Below, piece by piece: positions 44,577-53,917 of a stretch of DNA of 64,000 bases (position 1 is the first letter of the stretch; each line of letters opens with the position of its first letter). A model generated the notes under the pieces. That model saw nothing but the letters and a program-made list of their open reading frames with translations. It had not been told where the DNA came from and made no database searches. Origin of the DNA: Bacteroidota bacterium (GTDB taxonomy: Bacteria > Bacteroidota > Bacteroidia > Bacteroidales > F082); the NCBI GenBank assembly GCA_002686705.1, contig NYYH01000020.1:25483-89482 (forward strand), read 5' to 3'. The position numbers were made by a program, and so were the translations under genes.

Positions 44577-46157
44577 ATGCTGAAAAAATTAAATGAAATA
44601 TATGACTACATCATAATCGGTTCTGGATTTGGCGGATCTGTTTCAGCACTTCGGTTATCACAAAAAGGATACAAAGTATTAGTAATTGAAAAAGGCCGGT
44701 GGTGGAAACCGCAGGATTTTCCCAGGACAAATTGGAATCTTAAAAAATGGCTTTGGTTACCTTCTATACGATTTCTCGGTTTTTTTAAGATTACATTTTT
44801 AAGGCATATAGGTATTCTAAGTGGAGTTGGTGTTGGTGGCGGGTCTCTGGTTTATGCAAACACTTTACCTCGACCACGTTCTGCATTTTTTAAATCAGGA
44901 AGCTGGGCAGAAATCCAGGATTGGCAGTCGACACTTGAACCATATTACATAATTGCTGAAAAAATGCTGGGTGCTACTATAGTTCCTCAACTGTTTGATG
45001 CAGACCTTGCGTTAAAAGAGCTTGCAAAACAAACAAACTGTGAAAAAAGTTTCGAGCCTACAAATGTGGGTGTATTTTTTGGTGAACCTGAGGAAACTGT
45101 ACCAGATCCATATTTTGAAGGTAAAGGCCCCGATAGAGAAGGATGTCGTTATTGTGGAGCTTGTATGACGGGCTGCAGGCATAATGCCAAAAACTCATTG
45201 GACCTAAACTATCTTTACCTTGCTACAAATATTGGTGCTGAAATTATCGAAAAAAATATTGTTACTAAAATTATACCTAATAGCAACACTGACGGTTCAG
45301 ATGGCTATACTGTAACTTTTAAAAATTCTTTTTCGTTTTTACCTACAAAGAAACATCATGTGAAATCAAGAGGTATAGTGTTCTCTGGAGGAGTATTAGG
45401 CACAGTGAGGCTACTTCTTAACATGAAAGAAAAGCACCTACTAAAACTTAGCAACAAAACCGGAGAAGATATCCGAACAAATAATGAAAGTCTGATTTAT
45501 GTTGTTTCAAAAGATAGTTCCAAAGATTTCTCAAAAGGTGTGGCAATAGGATCAATCTTTCCTTCTGATGAGAACTCTCACATTGAACCAGTACGATACG
45601 GCGCAGGTTCAAATTTTTGGAAACTTATGGGTGTACCCCTTACTTTTGGTAGTAATATTTTCGTACGAATTGGGAAATTACTATTTGACTTCGTAAGGCA
45701 TCCTATTTCTTGGTTAAGGATATATTTCACAAAAAAATTCTCTGAACGATCAATTATCTTGTTATTCATGCAGCATCTGGACAGTACTGTGAAATTTAAA
45801 AAGGGATTATTCAACTTGACTTCTCATATTTCAACAGGTATAGCTCCATCAGCATTTATACCTGAAGCTAAAGAATTAGCAGAAAATGCATCAAAGATTA
45901 TAAACGGCAAACCATTTGTCCTTTGCACTGAAGCCCTTACAGGAATACCTACTACAGCACATATATTGGGCGGTGCAGTGATTGGAAAAACTGCAAAGAC
46001 AGGAGTGATTGATGAGAATCATAAAGTTTTTGGTTATGAAAATATGTATGTATGTGATGGGTCAGCAGTTTCAGCTAACCCGGGTGTAAATCCCTCCCTT
46101 ACAATAACTGCTATGACTGAGATGGCTATGAGCAAATTTCCTCATAAGGGAACTTAA
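44577..46157 (+). CDS. GMC-family FAD oxidoreductase, cholesterol-oxidase-like, with four-Cys motif
   Basis: A 526-residue flavoprotein of the glucose-methanol-choline family. It has the FAD-binding GSGFGGSVSALRL at the N-terminus, GVGVGGGSLVY, and the C-terminal substrate/FAD segment NPGVNPSLTITAM. It is closest in style to ChoD-like cholesterol oxidases and bacterial GMC proteins with a Cys cluster. Cys190, Cys193, Cys196 and Cys200 follow C-x2-C-x2-C-x3-C, which resembles a ferredoxin [4Fe-4S] site. The natural substrate is unknown. The nearest genes (truncated LruC, nadE) do not help. The start is the ATG at 44577. Confidence 0.85.
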   Translation: MLKKLNEIYDYIIIGSGFGGSVSALRLSQKGYKVLVIEKGRWWKPQDFPRTNWNLKKWLWLPSIRFLGFFKITFLRHIGILSGVGVGGGSLVYANTLPRPRSAFFKSGSWAEIQDWQSTLEPYYIIAEKMLGATIVPQLFDADLALKELAKQTNCEKSFEPTNVGVFFGEPEETVPDPYFEGKGPDREGCRYCGACMTGCRHNAKNSLDLNYLYLATNIGAEIIEKNIVTKIIPNSNTDGSDGYTVTFKNSFSFLPTKKHHVKSRGIVFSGGVLGTVRLLLNMKEKHLLKLSNKTGEDIRTNNESLIYVVSKDSSKDFSKGVAIGSIFPSDENSHIEPVRYGAGSNFWKLMGVPLTFGSNIFVRIGKLLFDFVRHPISWLRIYFTKKFSERSIILLFMQHLDSTVKFKKGLFNLTSHISTGIAPSAFIPEAKELAENASKIINGKPFVLCTEALTGIPTTAHILGGAVIGKTAKTGVIDENHKVFGYENMYVCDGSAVSANPGVNPSLTITAMTEMAMSKFPHKGT

Positions 46158-46205
46158 TAATCTAGCAACAATTACCAAAGTTAGTTAAGCACAATTGTAA
46201 TTTAA

Positions 46206-47846
46206 TCACCCTAAATACTTAGCCACAATAGGCATCCTCCTGCCCATACCAAATGCTTTATTTGATATTCTTAACATTGGAGGAGTTTGATGGCGTTTGT
46301 ATTCATTTGTGTTAACAAGTTTCAGGATCCTATCAACCAAAATCTTCTCAAAACCCATATCTACAATTTCTTTTGGTCCTTTTCGCTGTTCGATATATTG
46401 ATATAGGATTTCATCAAGGATATCATAGTCTGGTAGTGAGTCGGAGTCTTTCTGGTTGGGACGAAGCTCGGCTGAAGGTGGTTTGGTTATGATATTTTCA
46501 GGAATTATCTCCTTTTTGCGATTTATGTAACGAGCAAGTTCGTAAGCCTGAGTTTTATAAACATCACCAATAACCGACAGCCCTCCGTTCATATCGCCAT
46601 ATAGAGTACCATACCCTACTGCAGCCTCGCTTTTGTTGCTTGTATTTAAAAGTATATATCCAAATTTATTCGATAGCGCCATAAGAATTACACCACGCGT
46701 ACGTGCCTGAAGGTTTTCTTCGGTTATGTTAGCCGGAAATCCTTTAAAATAAGGTTCAAGTATATTTTCAAATGAACCAAATGCCTCCTCAATATTGATA
46801 ATATCATAGGGCATATTTAGGTTTTTGGCTAGCTGAACTGAGTCATCAATCGAATGATCTGATGAGTATCTTGATGGAAGTAGAACATTATATACATTTT
46901 CTCTGCCAAGAGCTTCAGCAGCAAGGACAGCCGTTAATGCAGAGTCAATACCTCCTGACAGTCCAAGTATAGCTTTACTAAACCCAAGTTTCTGAAAATA
47001 ATTACGAATACCCATAACCAACGCATCGTGGATATCTGCAACTTCTATCCGATCCAACTCTTTATATTCTGATAGTTTGTTTTTTGCAACCTCATCAGTA
47101 TCAAAAACTTTGAAATCTTCTTCAAAATAAGACAGCTCATCAACAATTTCACCATTAGAATTCATAACCAGTGAACCACCATCAAATAGTAATTCAGTTT
47201 GAGCACCTACATGATTAACATAGTATAATGGCATATTATACTGAATGGCATTCTTTCTTAGAACTTCCTTTCTGACCTTTGTTTGATGATAATTATATGG
47301 TGAGGCAGCAATATTTATCATTAAATCAGGAGACTGACTCATTAGTTCATCCATAGGATTTATGGTGTATAGTGGATTATCCTGTACGTTCCACAAATCC
47401 TCACAAATAGTGATAGCTATTTTACAACCTTTATAAACAACGAGATTAAATTCATTATTTGGTTCAAAATATCGATACTCATCGAAGATATCATAATTCG
47501 GAAGAAGTGTTTTATTAGTGAGCGATTTTATCTTGCCATCTGCCAAAAATGCTGCAGAATTATATAATGGTTTGCCTTTTTCATTATGATTAAAAGTTGG
47601 CAAGCCTACCACTGCAGCAGTCTTTGTACAATATTTAACAATTTTGTTTAGTGATGATATGCATTGTTCAACAAAATCGGTGAACTCTAAAAAATCACGG
47701 GGAGGATAACCGGATATTGCTAGTTCAGAGAACACAACAATATCAGATCCTTCTTTCTCACCACGCTTAATAGCTTCTATTATCTTGGAGGTGTTACTAT
47801 CGAAGTTGCCGATATGATAATTTATTTGTGCTAAAGCTATTTTCAT
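46206..47846 (-). CDS. nadE: NAD+ synthase, glutamine-hydrolysing
   Basis: The final step of NAD synthesis, amidating nicotinate adenine dinucleotide with ammonia from glutamine. The N-terminal nitrilase-type glutaminase domain (about 1-260) shows the catalytic Glu in FSELAISGYPP, the Lys in NKTLLPNYDIFDE and the Cys in ITICEDLW. The C-terminal synthetase (about 270-546) has the P-loop LGLSGGIDSALT and the segment GTLYGDMNGGLSVIGDVYKTQ. I chose the ATG at 47846. In flavobacteria nadE is a neighbour of gldB, and gldB is 1.7 kb away here. Confidence 0.97.
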   Translation of the reverse strand: MKIALAQINYHIGNFDSNTSKIIEAIKRGEKEGSDIVVFSELAISGYPPRDFLEFTDFVEQCISSLNKIVKYCTKTAAVVGLPTFNHNEKGKPLYNSAAFLADGKIKSLTNKTLLPNYDIFDEYRYFEPNNEFNLVVYKGCKIAITICEDLWNVQDNPLYTINPMDELMSQSPDLMINIAASPYNYHQTKVRKEVLRKNAIQYNMPLYYVNHVGAQTELLFDGGSLVMNSNGEIVDELSYFEEDFKVFDTDEVAKNKLSEYKELDRIEVADIHDALVMGIRNYFQKLGFSKAILGLSGGIDSALTAVLAAEALGRENVYNVLLPSRYSSDHSIDDSVQLAKNLNMPYDIINIEEAFGSFENILEPYFKGFPANITEENLQARTRGVILMALSNKFGYILLNTSNKSEAAVGYGTLYGDMNGGLSVIGDVYKTQAYELARYINRKKEIIPENIITKPPSAELRPNQKDSDSLPDYDILDEILYQYIEQRKGPKEIVDMGFEKILVDRILKLVNTNEYKRHQTPPMLRISNKAFGMGRRMPIVAKYLG

Positions 47847-47940
47847 TCTCAACTTTCAACTTTACTCAATTACTTAATCAAGCATATATTAAGAGGGTGG
47901 TGTATGTTTATTGTACTTTCTTAATCCCAACAGATAATGT

Positions 47941-48633
47941 TTAAGATAGAATACCTATATCAAGGGCAATGAAACTGTTTCTACCGTTATTCTTGGCTGA
48001 CGTATTTACAGTATTAAAACCACGAAGTATGTTTATAAAAGCATTATCATATACTAGCCCAACACGAATAATTGTAGAACCATGCAAAGGGATTTCCATA
48101 CCTGCCCCTAGTATTAATGATTCACGTGTTGGAAGCAAATCATCATAAATATTATGTTTAGGTGTTGTGATATGTTCCCCATTATTGCCCGTGAAATCAT
48201 CTTTGGCCTTTGCAGCGAAGAGAATACTTAAACCAAAACCAACTTGACCATAATATTTTACACCTTTAATCTCATTGGTTTTCATCGTAAAAACAAAAGG
48301 AATTTTAACATACTTTGTTCTATAACTTCGCTTCAAAGTGCCAGAAATTTTAACAGATGAAGTATCATATTCATAAACATCAGGATATGACATTGTACCA
48401 TTGAGATAAACAATATCAAAACCTGTGGAAAATGAGTAATTTTCCATAATAAAGAAATCGGCAATAAATCCCCAAGAACCACCAAAATCTACTCCTTTAT
48501 TTTGATAATTATCAGCCGATGTACTAAACCATCCCATATTTGGTCCTGCTTTAATACCAAACTGAAATGGCTTATTTTGAGCCATTAGGCTTATCGATAT
48601 TGCTATTAAAAATATAGTAAGAATCCTCTTCAT
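47941..48633 (-). CDS. PorT-family outer-membrane beta-barrel protein
   Basis: About 230 residues. A signal peptide (about 1-18, ending in LMAQ) is followed by FQFGIKAGPNMGWF, the classic start of small PorT-like barrels, then alternating strands ending in SFIALDIGILS. Such proteins are abundant in Bacteroidota and mostly uncharacterised. It is divergent from a second barrel gene at 48790. A TATATTTG on the minus strand at 48712-48705 could be its promoter. Confidence 0.8.
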   Translation of the reverse strand: MKRILTIFLIAISISLMAQNKPFQFGIKAGPNMGWFSTSADNYQNKGVDFGGSWGFIADFFIMENYSFSTGFDIVYLNGTMSYPDVYEYDTSSVKISGTLKRSYRTKYVKIPFVFTMKTNEIKGVKYYGQVGFGLSILFAAKAKDDFTGNNGEHITTPKHNIYDDLLPTRESLILGAGMEIPLHGSTIIRVGLVYDNAFINILRGFNTVNTSAKNNGRNSFIALDIGILS

Positions 48634-48789
48634 AAACATTAGTTTAACAATAAATTTATTGGCCAGTATGGCAACTATTCTACGTTATTTTCTTTAATAG
48701 ATTACAAATATAATTAATCGCGCTAAGTAAAGTATCATTACTAGGTTTTTTGTTTATTTTTGGTAATTCAATAATTAAAAACAAATATT

Positions 48790-49443
48790 ATGAAAAAAAC
48801 AGCCCTTATAATCTCCGCTATATTAATTGTATTCTCTATCCAAGCTCAATTACATTTTGGTCCACAGATTGGATTCTCCTCTTCAAAACTCACAAGCAAT
48901 GTTGATAGTATTAAAACCTCGTTTAAAAACAATTTCATGTTTGGAGCATTTGTGAGGATCGGGGAAAAAATATACGTTCAGCCAGAAGTAAACTGGTTAA
49001 CACAAGGTAGTGTTTTTAAATATCCGGAAGTTGACCTAGGTGGCTCAGACCTAAGTCCATTTGAGCAAGATATTAAATTAAACTCAATTAATATACCAGT
49101 TTCAGTTGGATGGCGAATGATAGACCTCAAGGTTGTGAACATAAGGATATTTATTGGCCTTAACACTAATATTGTCACAAAGAAAACTATAAATAATTCT
49201 GAGGATGTTAGTGGTGTTGATGAGGAACTATTTAAACCAATAACTGAATCAGACATTAAAAATTTAACATGGAATTATCATGCTGGAGTTGGAGTTGATG
49301 TACTTATGTTTGCGCTCGACGTGAAATACATAGGTGCTTTTGGCGAACCAATTTTAGGTAATATCAAATATAATAGTGCTACACATAGTATTAGTTCAAG
49401 CTCAAGTATGTTCCTAGTAACACTTGGATGGAAAATATTTTAG
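48790..49443 (+). CDS. PorT-family outer-membrane beta-barrel protein
   Basis: 217 residues. A signal peptide (about 1-19, ending in IQAQ) is followed by LHFGPQIGFSSSKLTS, then alternating amphipathic strands, with KIYVQPEVNWLT and a C-terminal strand with MFLVTLGWKIF. The family is the same as the divergent neighbour, but the two are not close copies. A TATTTTTG at 48755-48762 is a likely -7 element. A terminator hairpin follows at 49491-49521. Confidence 0.8.
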   Translation: MKKTALIISAILIVFSIQAQLHFGPQIGFSSSKLTSNVDSIKTSFKNNFMFGAFVRIGEKIYVQPEVNWLTQGSVFKYPEVDLGGSDLSPFEQDIKLNSINIPVSVGWRMIDLKVVNIRIFIGLNTNIVTKKTINNSEDVSGVDEELFKPITESDIKNLTWNYHAGVGVDVLMFALDVKYIGAFGEPILGNIKYNSATHSISSSSSMFLVTLGWKIF

Positions 49444-49490
49444 TTATTAGCGTTCCCAGAAAACCTAAAATATTTTTAACATAATTCATA

Positions 49491-49521
49491 AATGTCAGTA
49501 TTTTTGTGCTGACATTTTTTT
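49491..49521 (+). terminator. Terminator hairpin containing a promoter-like element
   Basis: AATGTCAG, the 10-base loop TATTTTTGTG and CTGACATT form an 8-bp stem followed by T residues, as expected for the end of the barrel gene. The loop itself contains TATTTTTG (49499-49506), a match to TAnnTTTG that could start the gldB transcript. Confidence 0.65.
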
Positions 49522-50532
49522 ATGATTATGACAAAATTTAATCGTTCGATCATATTACTTTTATTTGCATTGTTGTTACTTCAATCATGTGATAACAATG
49601 CATTAAAAGGCCCTAAAATTAACGAGTCACTTCTGAAGAAACAGGATGTTAAAATTCACCGCTACGGCAAAGCACTCTTCGAAACTGATACAACTGACTT
49701 TCTGAATGAAATACATGAAATTCAAAACGAATTTTCCTTGTTCCTAGGAAATAATATTGATGCCCCTGAAGTATTAGCTCCTTTATATGAGTACGTTACT
49801 GACACACAGCTGATAGCAATTAGTACCGCAGCAATGGAATTATTTCCTGATTTGGTTAATGAAGAAAGTCAATTATCAGATGCTTTTAGCAGGTATCACT
49901 ATTTCTTTCCTAACAAGAAAATACCTGTTGTTTACACATATATTTCCGATTTATATTATGAAACTCCAGTTATTTTTGATGACTCGGTTGTTATAATAGC
50001 TCTTGATGTTTATCTTGGAGAGGGATTTCTAAAATACAGAAGTTTGGGACTCCCACATTATAAAATAAGATGTATGACACGTGATAATATAGTTATTGAT
50101 GTTATGAAGGCAATGTACATGTCTGAACTTGCTCCTCACGATAAACAAAAAACAATGATTGAAAGAATGGTAGCAGGAGGAAAACTATTGTACTATCTTG
50201 ATGCAGTACTTCCAACTATACCCGACAGCCTTAAAATCTGCTATAATTCTGAACAGATGAAATGGGTTGAGGAGAATAAAGCAAATGTTTGGGCTTTTTT
50301 TGTTAAAAACAAATTATTTTACTCTGCTGATTATAAAATTCAAACTAAACTTATTCAGGATGGACCTTTTACAAGCGGTTTTCCAAATGATTCACCTCCA
50401 AGATTAGGTATTTGGCTTGGTTGGCAAATTGTAAGGAAGTATATGGCAAACCACACTGAAATAAGTCTTGAAAGCCTAATACAAAACTCTGACGCACAAT
50501 CTATTTTTAATAAATCAGGATATAAGCCATAG
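49522..50532 (+). CDS. gldB: GldB-type lipoprotein
   Basis: The product of about 335 residues has a lipoprotein signal peptide (lipobox LLLQSC, Cys near residue 23). The GldB-family core includes YHYFFPNKKIPVVYTYISDLYYETPVIFDDSVVIIALDVYLGEG, followed by PHYKIRCMTRDNIVIDVMKAMYMSEL. GldB is required for gliding and T9SS function in Flavobacterium, and homologs occur in non-gliding Bacteroidota. Its proximity to nadE matches the flavobacterial arrangement. Two ATGs six bases apart (49522, 49528) are both plausible starts. The two T9SS-sorted proteins in this window show the secretion system is used. Confidence 0.82.
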   Translation: MIMTKFNRSIILLLFALLLLQSCDNNALKGPKINESLLKKQDVKIHRYGKALFETDTTDFLNEIHEIQNEFSLFLGNNIDAPEVLAPLYEYVTDTQLIAISTAAMELFPDLVNEESQLSDAFSRYHYFFPNKKIPVVYTYISDLYYETPVIFDDSVVIIALDVYLGEGFLKYRSLGLPHYKIRCMTRDNIVIDVMKAMYMSELAPHDKQKTMIERMVAGGKLLYYLDAVLPTIPDSLKICYNSEQMKWVEENKANVWAFFVKNKLFYSADYKIQTKLIQDGPFTSGFPNDSPPRLGIWLGWQIVRKYMANHTEISLESLIQNSDAQSIFNKSGYKP

Positions 50533-50562
50533 GTCAGATAGACTAGCAATATCAAATTTTCT

Positions 50563-50570
50563 TATTTTTG
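50563..50570 (+). promoter_or_regulatory. Predicted -7 promoter element of comM
   Basis: TATTTTTG matches TAnnTTTG, 24 bp before the comM ATG. No clear -33 element. Confidence 0.4.
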
Positions 50571-50594
50571 TTACAGTTAATCTAACACACACCC

Positions 50595-52130
50595 ATGCTT
50601 GTTAAAACTTATGGTACTGCTATTCATGGCATTGATGCCATTATTATTACGATTGAAGTAAACATCAGTCAGGGTAAGAAATTTTACCTTGTCGGCCTGC
50701 CCGATAATGCCGTTAAAGAAAGTCATCATCGCTTAGTAGCTGTTATCACTAACATTGGTTATAAATTTCCAAGACGACGTATAGTGATCAACATGGCTCC
50801 GGCCGATATTAAAAAGGAAGGTTCTGCCTACGACTTATCAATTGCCATTGCGATTTTAGCCGCATCGGGACAAATTAATGCCCAAAAACTTGATGAATAT
50901 GTAATGATGGGAGAGCTTTCGCTTGATGGAGGTTTAGTAGCTGTAAAAGGAGCACTTCCCATGGCTCTCAAAGCTAAAGAAGACAATTTTAAAGGAATAA
51001 TTGTTCCAAAAGAAAATGCGTCGGAAGCGGCTATTGTAAATGGAATTGATGTATATGGTTTTGATCATATCAATGATGTAATAAACATGCTTGATAATGA
51101 CACTAAAGATGGTATTGTAAGAATCGATGCAAACGACGAACTATCACAATTCAGAACTTATACATTCGATTTTGAAGACGTTAAAGGACAGGAGAATATA
51201 AAACGGGCAATGGAAATTGCTGCCGCTGGTGGTCATAATGCAATTATGATTGGCCCTCCTGGCTCAGGAAAAACTATGCTAGCAAAAAGATTGCCATCAA
51301 TTCTACCTCCAATGTCATTAGAAGAAGCTCTGGAGACTACTAAAATTCACTCCGTTGCAGGCATTTTACCGGGTGATTCTGCACTTGTTTCAGAAAGACC
51401 GTACAGATCACCTCATCACACTATTAGTGATGCCGGACTTGTTGGAGGTGGTACATATCCACAACCCGGAGAAATATCTCTTGCGCAAAATGGTGTACTT
51501 TTCCTTGATGAGTTACCAGAATTCAAGAGAACCGTTCTGGAAGTAATGCGACAACCAATGGAAGATAGAATAGTCACTATTTCACGTGCCAGAGTAACAG
51601 TTGATTATCCGGCTAGTTTTATGCTAGTGGCGGCCATGAATCCTTGTCCCTGCGGATATTATAACGATCCTGACAGGGAATGTGTATGCTCACCGGGTAT
51701 TGTAAAGAGTTACCTCAATAAAATTTCAGGGCCTTTGATGGACAGGATAGACTTGCATGTGGAAGTAACTCCGGTCCCTTTTAAAGACCTGGCACATACT
51801 CCTGCAGGTGAGAAAAGTGAAAACGTCAGGAACAGAGTGATATCTGCCAAAAAAATTCAAGAAATACGTTTTACTAACAATCCAAAAATTTTCAATAACT
51901 CACAGATGGCATCCAAAGACATTGAAAATTATTGCAATCTGCAACCCGAAGGCTTAAGTTTGCTTAAAACCGCCATGGAAAGACTTAGCCTTTCAGCAAG
52001 AGCTTTTGACAGAATTAAAAAGGTAGCAAGGACGATTGCTGACCTTGATAGTTCAAAAGATATTATGACAGAACATCTGGCTGAAGCCATTCAATACCGT
52101 AGCCTGGACCGCGAAAGTTGGGGTAGTTAG
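50595..52130 (+). CDS. comM: YifB/ComM family Mg-chelatase-like AAA+ ATPase
   Basis: ComM is a hexameric helicase that promotes branch migration during integration of transformed DNA. The 511-residue protein has the N-terminal Lon-protease-like (ChlI) domain (about 1-170). The AAA+ domain follows with Walker A GPPGSGKT near residue 222 and Walker B FLDELPEF near residue 305. A C-terminal zinc-finger-containing part has the Cys cluster MNPCPCGYYNDPDRECVCS, then the Mg-chelatase C domain (AFDRIKKVARTIADL). A decayed copy of its last 526 bp lies at 53918-54443. Confidence 0.95.
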   Translation: MLVKTYGTAIHGIDAIIITIEVNISQGKKFYLVGLPDNAVKESHHRLVAVITNIGYKFPRRRIVINMAPADIKKEGSAYDLSIAIAILAASGQINAQKLDEYVMMGELSLDGGLVAVKGALPMALKAKEDNFKGIIVPKENASEAAIVNGIDVYGFDHINDVINMLDNDTKDGIVRIDANDELSQFRTYTFDFEDVKGQENIKRAMEIAAAGGHNAIMIGPPGSGKTMLAKRLPSILPPMSLEEALETTKIHSVAGILPGDSALVSERPYRSPHHTISDAGLVGGGTYPQPGEISLAQNGVLFLDELPEFKRTVLEVMRQPMEDRIVTISRARVTVDYPASFMLVAAMNPCPCGYYNDPDRECVCSPGIVKSYLNKISGPLMDRIDLHVEVTPVPFKDLAHTPAGEKSENVRNRVISAKKIQEIRFTNNPKIFNNSQMASKDIENYCNLQPEGLSLLKTAMERLSLSARAFDRIKKVARTIADLDSSKDIMTEHLAEAIQYRSLDRESWGS

Positions 52131-52180
52131 AAATTGCAAGAAAAAAACCAGCCTGCTTAAAAGTTATTTTAACTCAAAGA

Positions 52181-53839
52181 TTAATGTGTTACAGCAACTT
52201 TTTTAACATATACCTGCTCATTTACCAATAATTGTATAAAATAAACACCATTCTCAAAATCTTTCCCGTTTATTTTAACAAGCTGTTTACCAGAACCTAG
52301 TATACCTTCATCACTCTGGTAAACAAGTTCTTCAAAAACATTGTACATGCTCACCCTCACATGACTTGCTTCCTTGGTTGTGAAGGCAATATTTGTGTAA
52401 TCATCGAAAGGATTAGGATAAACCTCCAGTTCAAAATTGAGATCTTTATCATCAATTCCTGTGGTGTTGTCAGTGGAGAAATTGGTACCGAGAACCGCAC
52501 CAAAATCATCTGCTCCCTGAAGAATGTAGTTATCTGAACCATAAAATAGCATAAACATTCCAGGAGAATTTAGACCATTCCCACCTGCATCATATACATA
52601 GAATTGATAACAGGTAAGATCATCTAGCTCAAATTCTTCTGCGATAGTATGTCCGGGCGTACTGTAAGGACCGCCCTCATAGACTACATTGCCTTCACTA
52701 TCAAGAAATTTCCAGGATGTTTCTTCCGGATAATTATCACATCTGAGGAACAATGTCACAATAAATGGTGTGATATCTGCTTCCGGAACAAGTTGTAGTA
52801 TGGTATCATTAAGAAGGTATTGATCAGGATTTCCGTTTGGATCTTCTGAATATATCCTAAGGGTATTTTCTTCCGTTGGGGTAAAATCTATCAGCGGCAG
52901 ATCAACAGTTTCTTCTTCCAAAAAGGCTAAAGTTCCTGTCCAGTCATAAGTGCTTAACGGTCCTTCATTAGCCTGATAATGTACTGTGAGCGAGGTAAGA
53001 TCTTCGTTTCCATTGTTTCGGAGAACAAAGGAAGGAGTAAAAGAACCAGTACATGATTTTTCAGGAACATTTGACATATGTGAAAGTGAAGTATCATAAT
53101 CATTAATATTAGAAAATTCCATGAGATCCCTTTTAGTGGCATTCAGAACTTCCTTGGTTCCATGTTCCTGCAAAAAGATCACAAACTCACAATTCTCAGG
53201 CAGCCAATCTGGGTCTATTACAAATGAGTAACTCTGTTGGATTACATTTCCAGAGGTGAAATCCAGCGGGATGCCGTTATGATCAGGAAGCATTGTACGT
53301 TGGACAAAGTTTAAATGTGACATTCCCTGCCAGTATTCCTGTATATCTGATTCGGTAATTGCACAGTGCAGGCGAATATCAGATCCTACATAGGGATCAA
53401 CCATTTCTATGGTTACATCCACATTAAAATCAACAAAACCTGAAGATGTTCCCAGAATGTTGATGGAAAATGACGTAGGGATATTAATCTTCTGATTATA
53501 ACGTGGTAAGTACTGTGGATAAAGGCTCGTACTATTACTTCCTCCAACATAGACTGAGCCACCGTCAAAGACAGTAGTTGGATATCCTGTAATGTTATAA
53601 TAGGAATTTCTTGCATTGGAAGCAGTATTGGTGTAGCTATCACCATTATGATTCTCAATAATCACAACATCATGTCCGTTGGCAACAAGGTCGTCAGCAC
53701 CCATCGCAGACCCTGGACAATACTGACACCAGGTACCGGTACCTATCTCTACAAGAACCTTGTCACGGGGTATTTGCTGTGAGAATAAAACGCTGAACCC
53801 AATCAGTAAAACAGTTAGGGTAGAAATCAGTTCTTTCAT
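52181..53839 (-). CDS. Omp28-like secreted protein with thioredoxin-type CxxC and T9SS sorting domain
   Basis: The 552-residue secreted protein has a signal peptide (about 1-20). An Omp28-like N-terminal domain follows, with GTGTWCQYCPGSAMGADDLV, a thioredoxin-like CxxC motif after the signal peptide. The middle domain is beta-rich. The C-terminal T9SS type A sorting domain has LEVYPNPFDDYTNIAF and ends KKVAVTH. Omp28-family proteins are surface-associated in Bacteroidota and their activity is not defined. The gene lies between the intact comM and a decayed comM 3' end, suggesting it arrived there with a duplication. Confidence 0.85.
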   Translation of the reverse strand: MKELISTLTVLLIGFSVLFSQQIPRDKVLVEIGTGTWCQYCPGSAMGADDLVANGHDVVIIENHNGDSYTNTASNARNSYYNITGYPTTVFDGGSVYVGGSNSTSLYPQYLPRYNQKINIPTSFSINILGTSSGFVDFNVDVTIEMVDPYVGSDIRLHCAITESDIQEYWQGMSHLNFVQRTMLPDHNGIPLDFTSGNVIQQSYSFVIDPDWLPENCEFVIFLQEHGTKEVLNATKRDLMEFSNINDYDTSLSHMSNVPEKSCTGSFTPSFVLRNNGNEDLTSLTVHYQANEGPLSTYDWTGTLAFLEEETVDLPLIDFTPTEENTLRIYSEDPNGNPDQYLLNDTILQLVPEADITPFIVTLFLRCDNYPEETSWKFLDSEGNVVYEGGPYSTPGHTIAEEFELDDLTCYQFYVYDAGGNGLNSPGMFMLFYGSDNYILQGADDFGAVLGTNFSTDNTTGIDDKDLNFELEVYPNPFDDYTNIAFTTKEASHVRVSMYNVFEELVYQSDEGILGSGKQLVKINGKDFENGVYFIQLLVNEQVYVKKVAVTH

Positions 53840-53872
53840 ACTATTTATTATTAATTGTTAGACAATGGTTTG

Positions 53873-53880
53873 CAAAAATA
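53873..53880 (-). promoter_or_regulatory. Predicted -7 promoter element of the Omp28-like gene
   Basis: TATTTTTG on the minus strand matches TAnnTTTG, 33 bp before the start codon. No -33 TTG at the usual spacing. Confidence 0.4.
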
Positions 53881-53917
53881 ACCCTTTTAAGAAGGCCGGC
53901 AGTTTATCAACGTGTTT

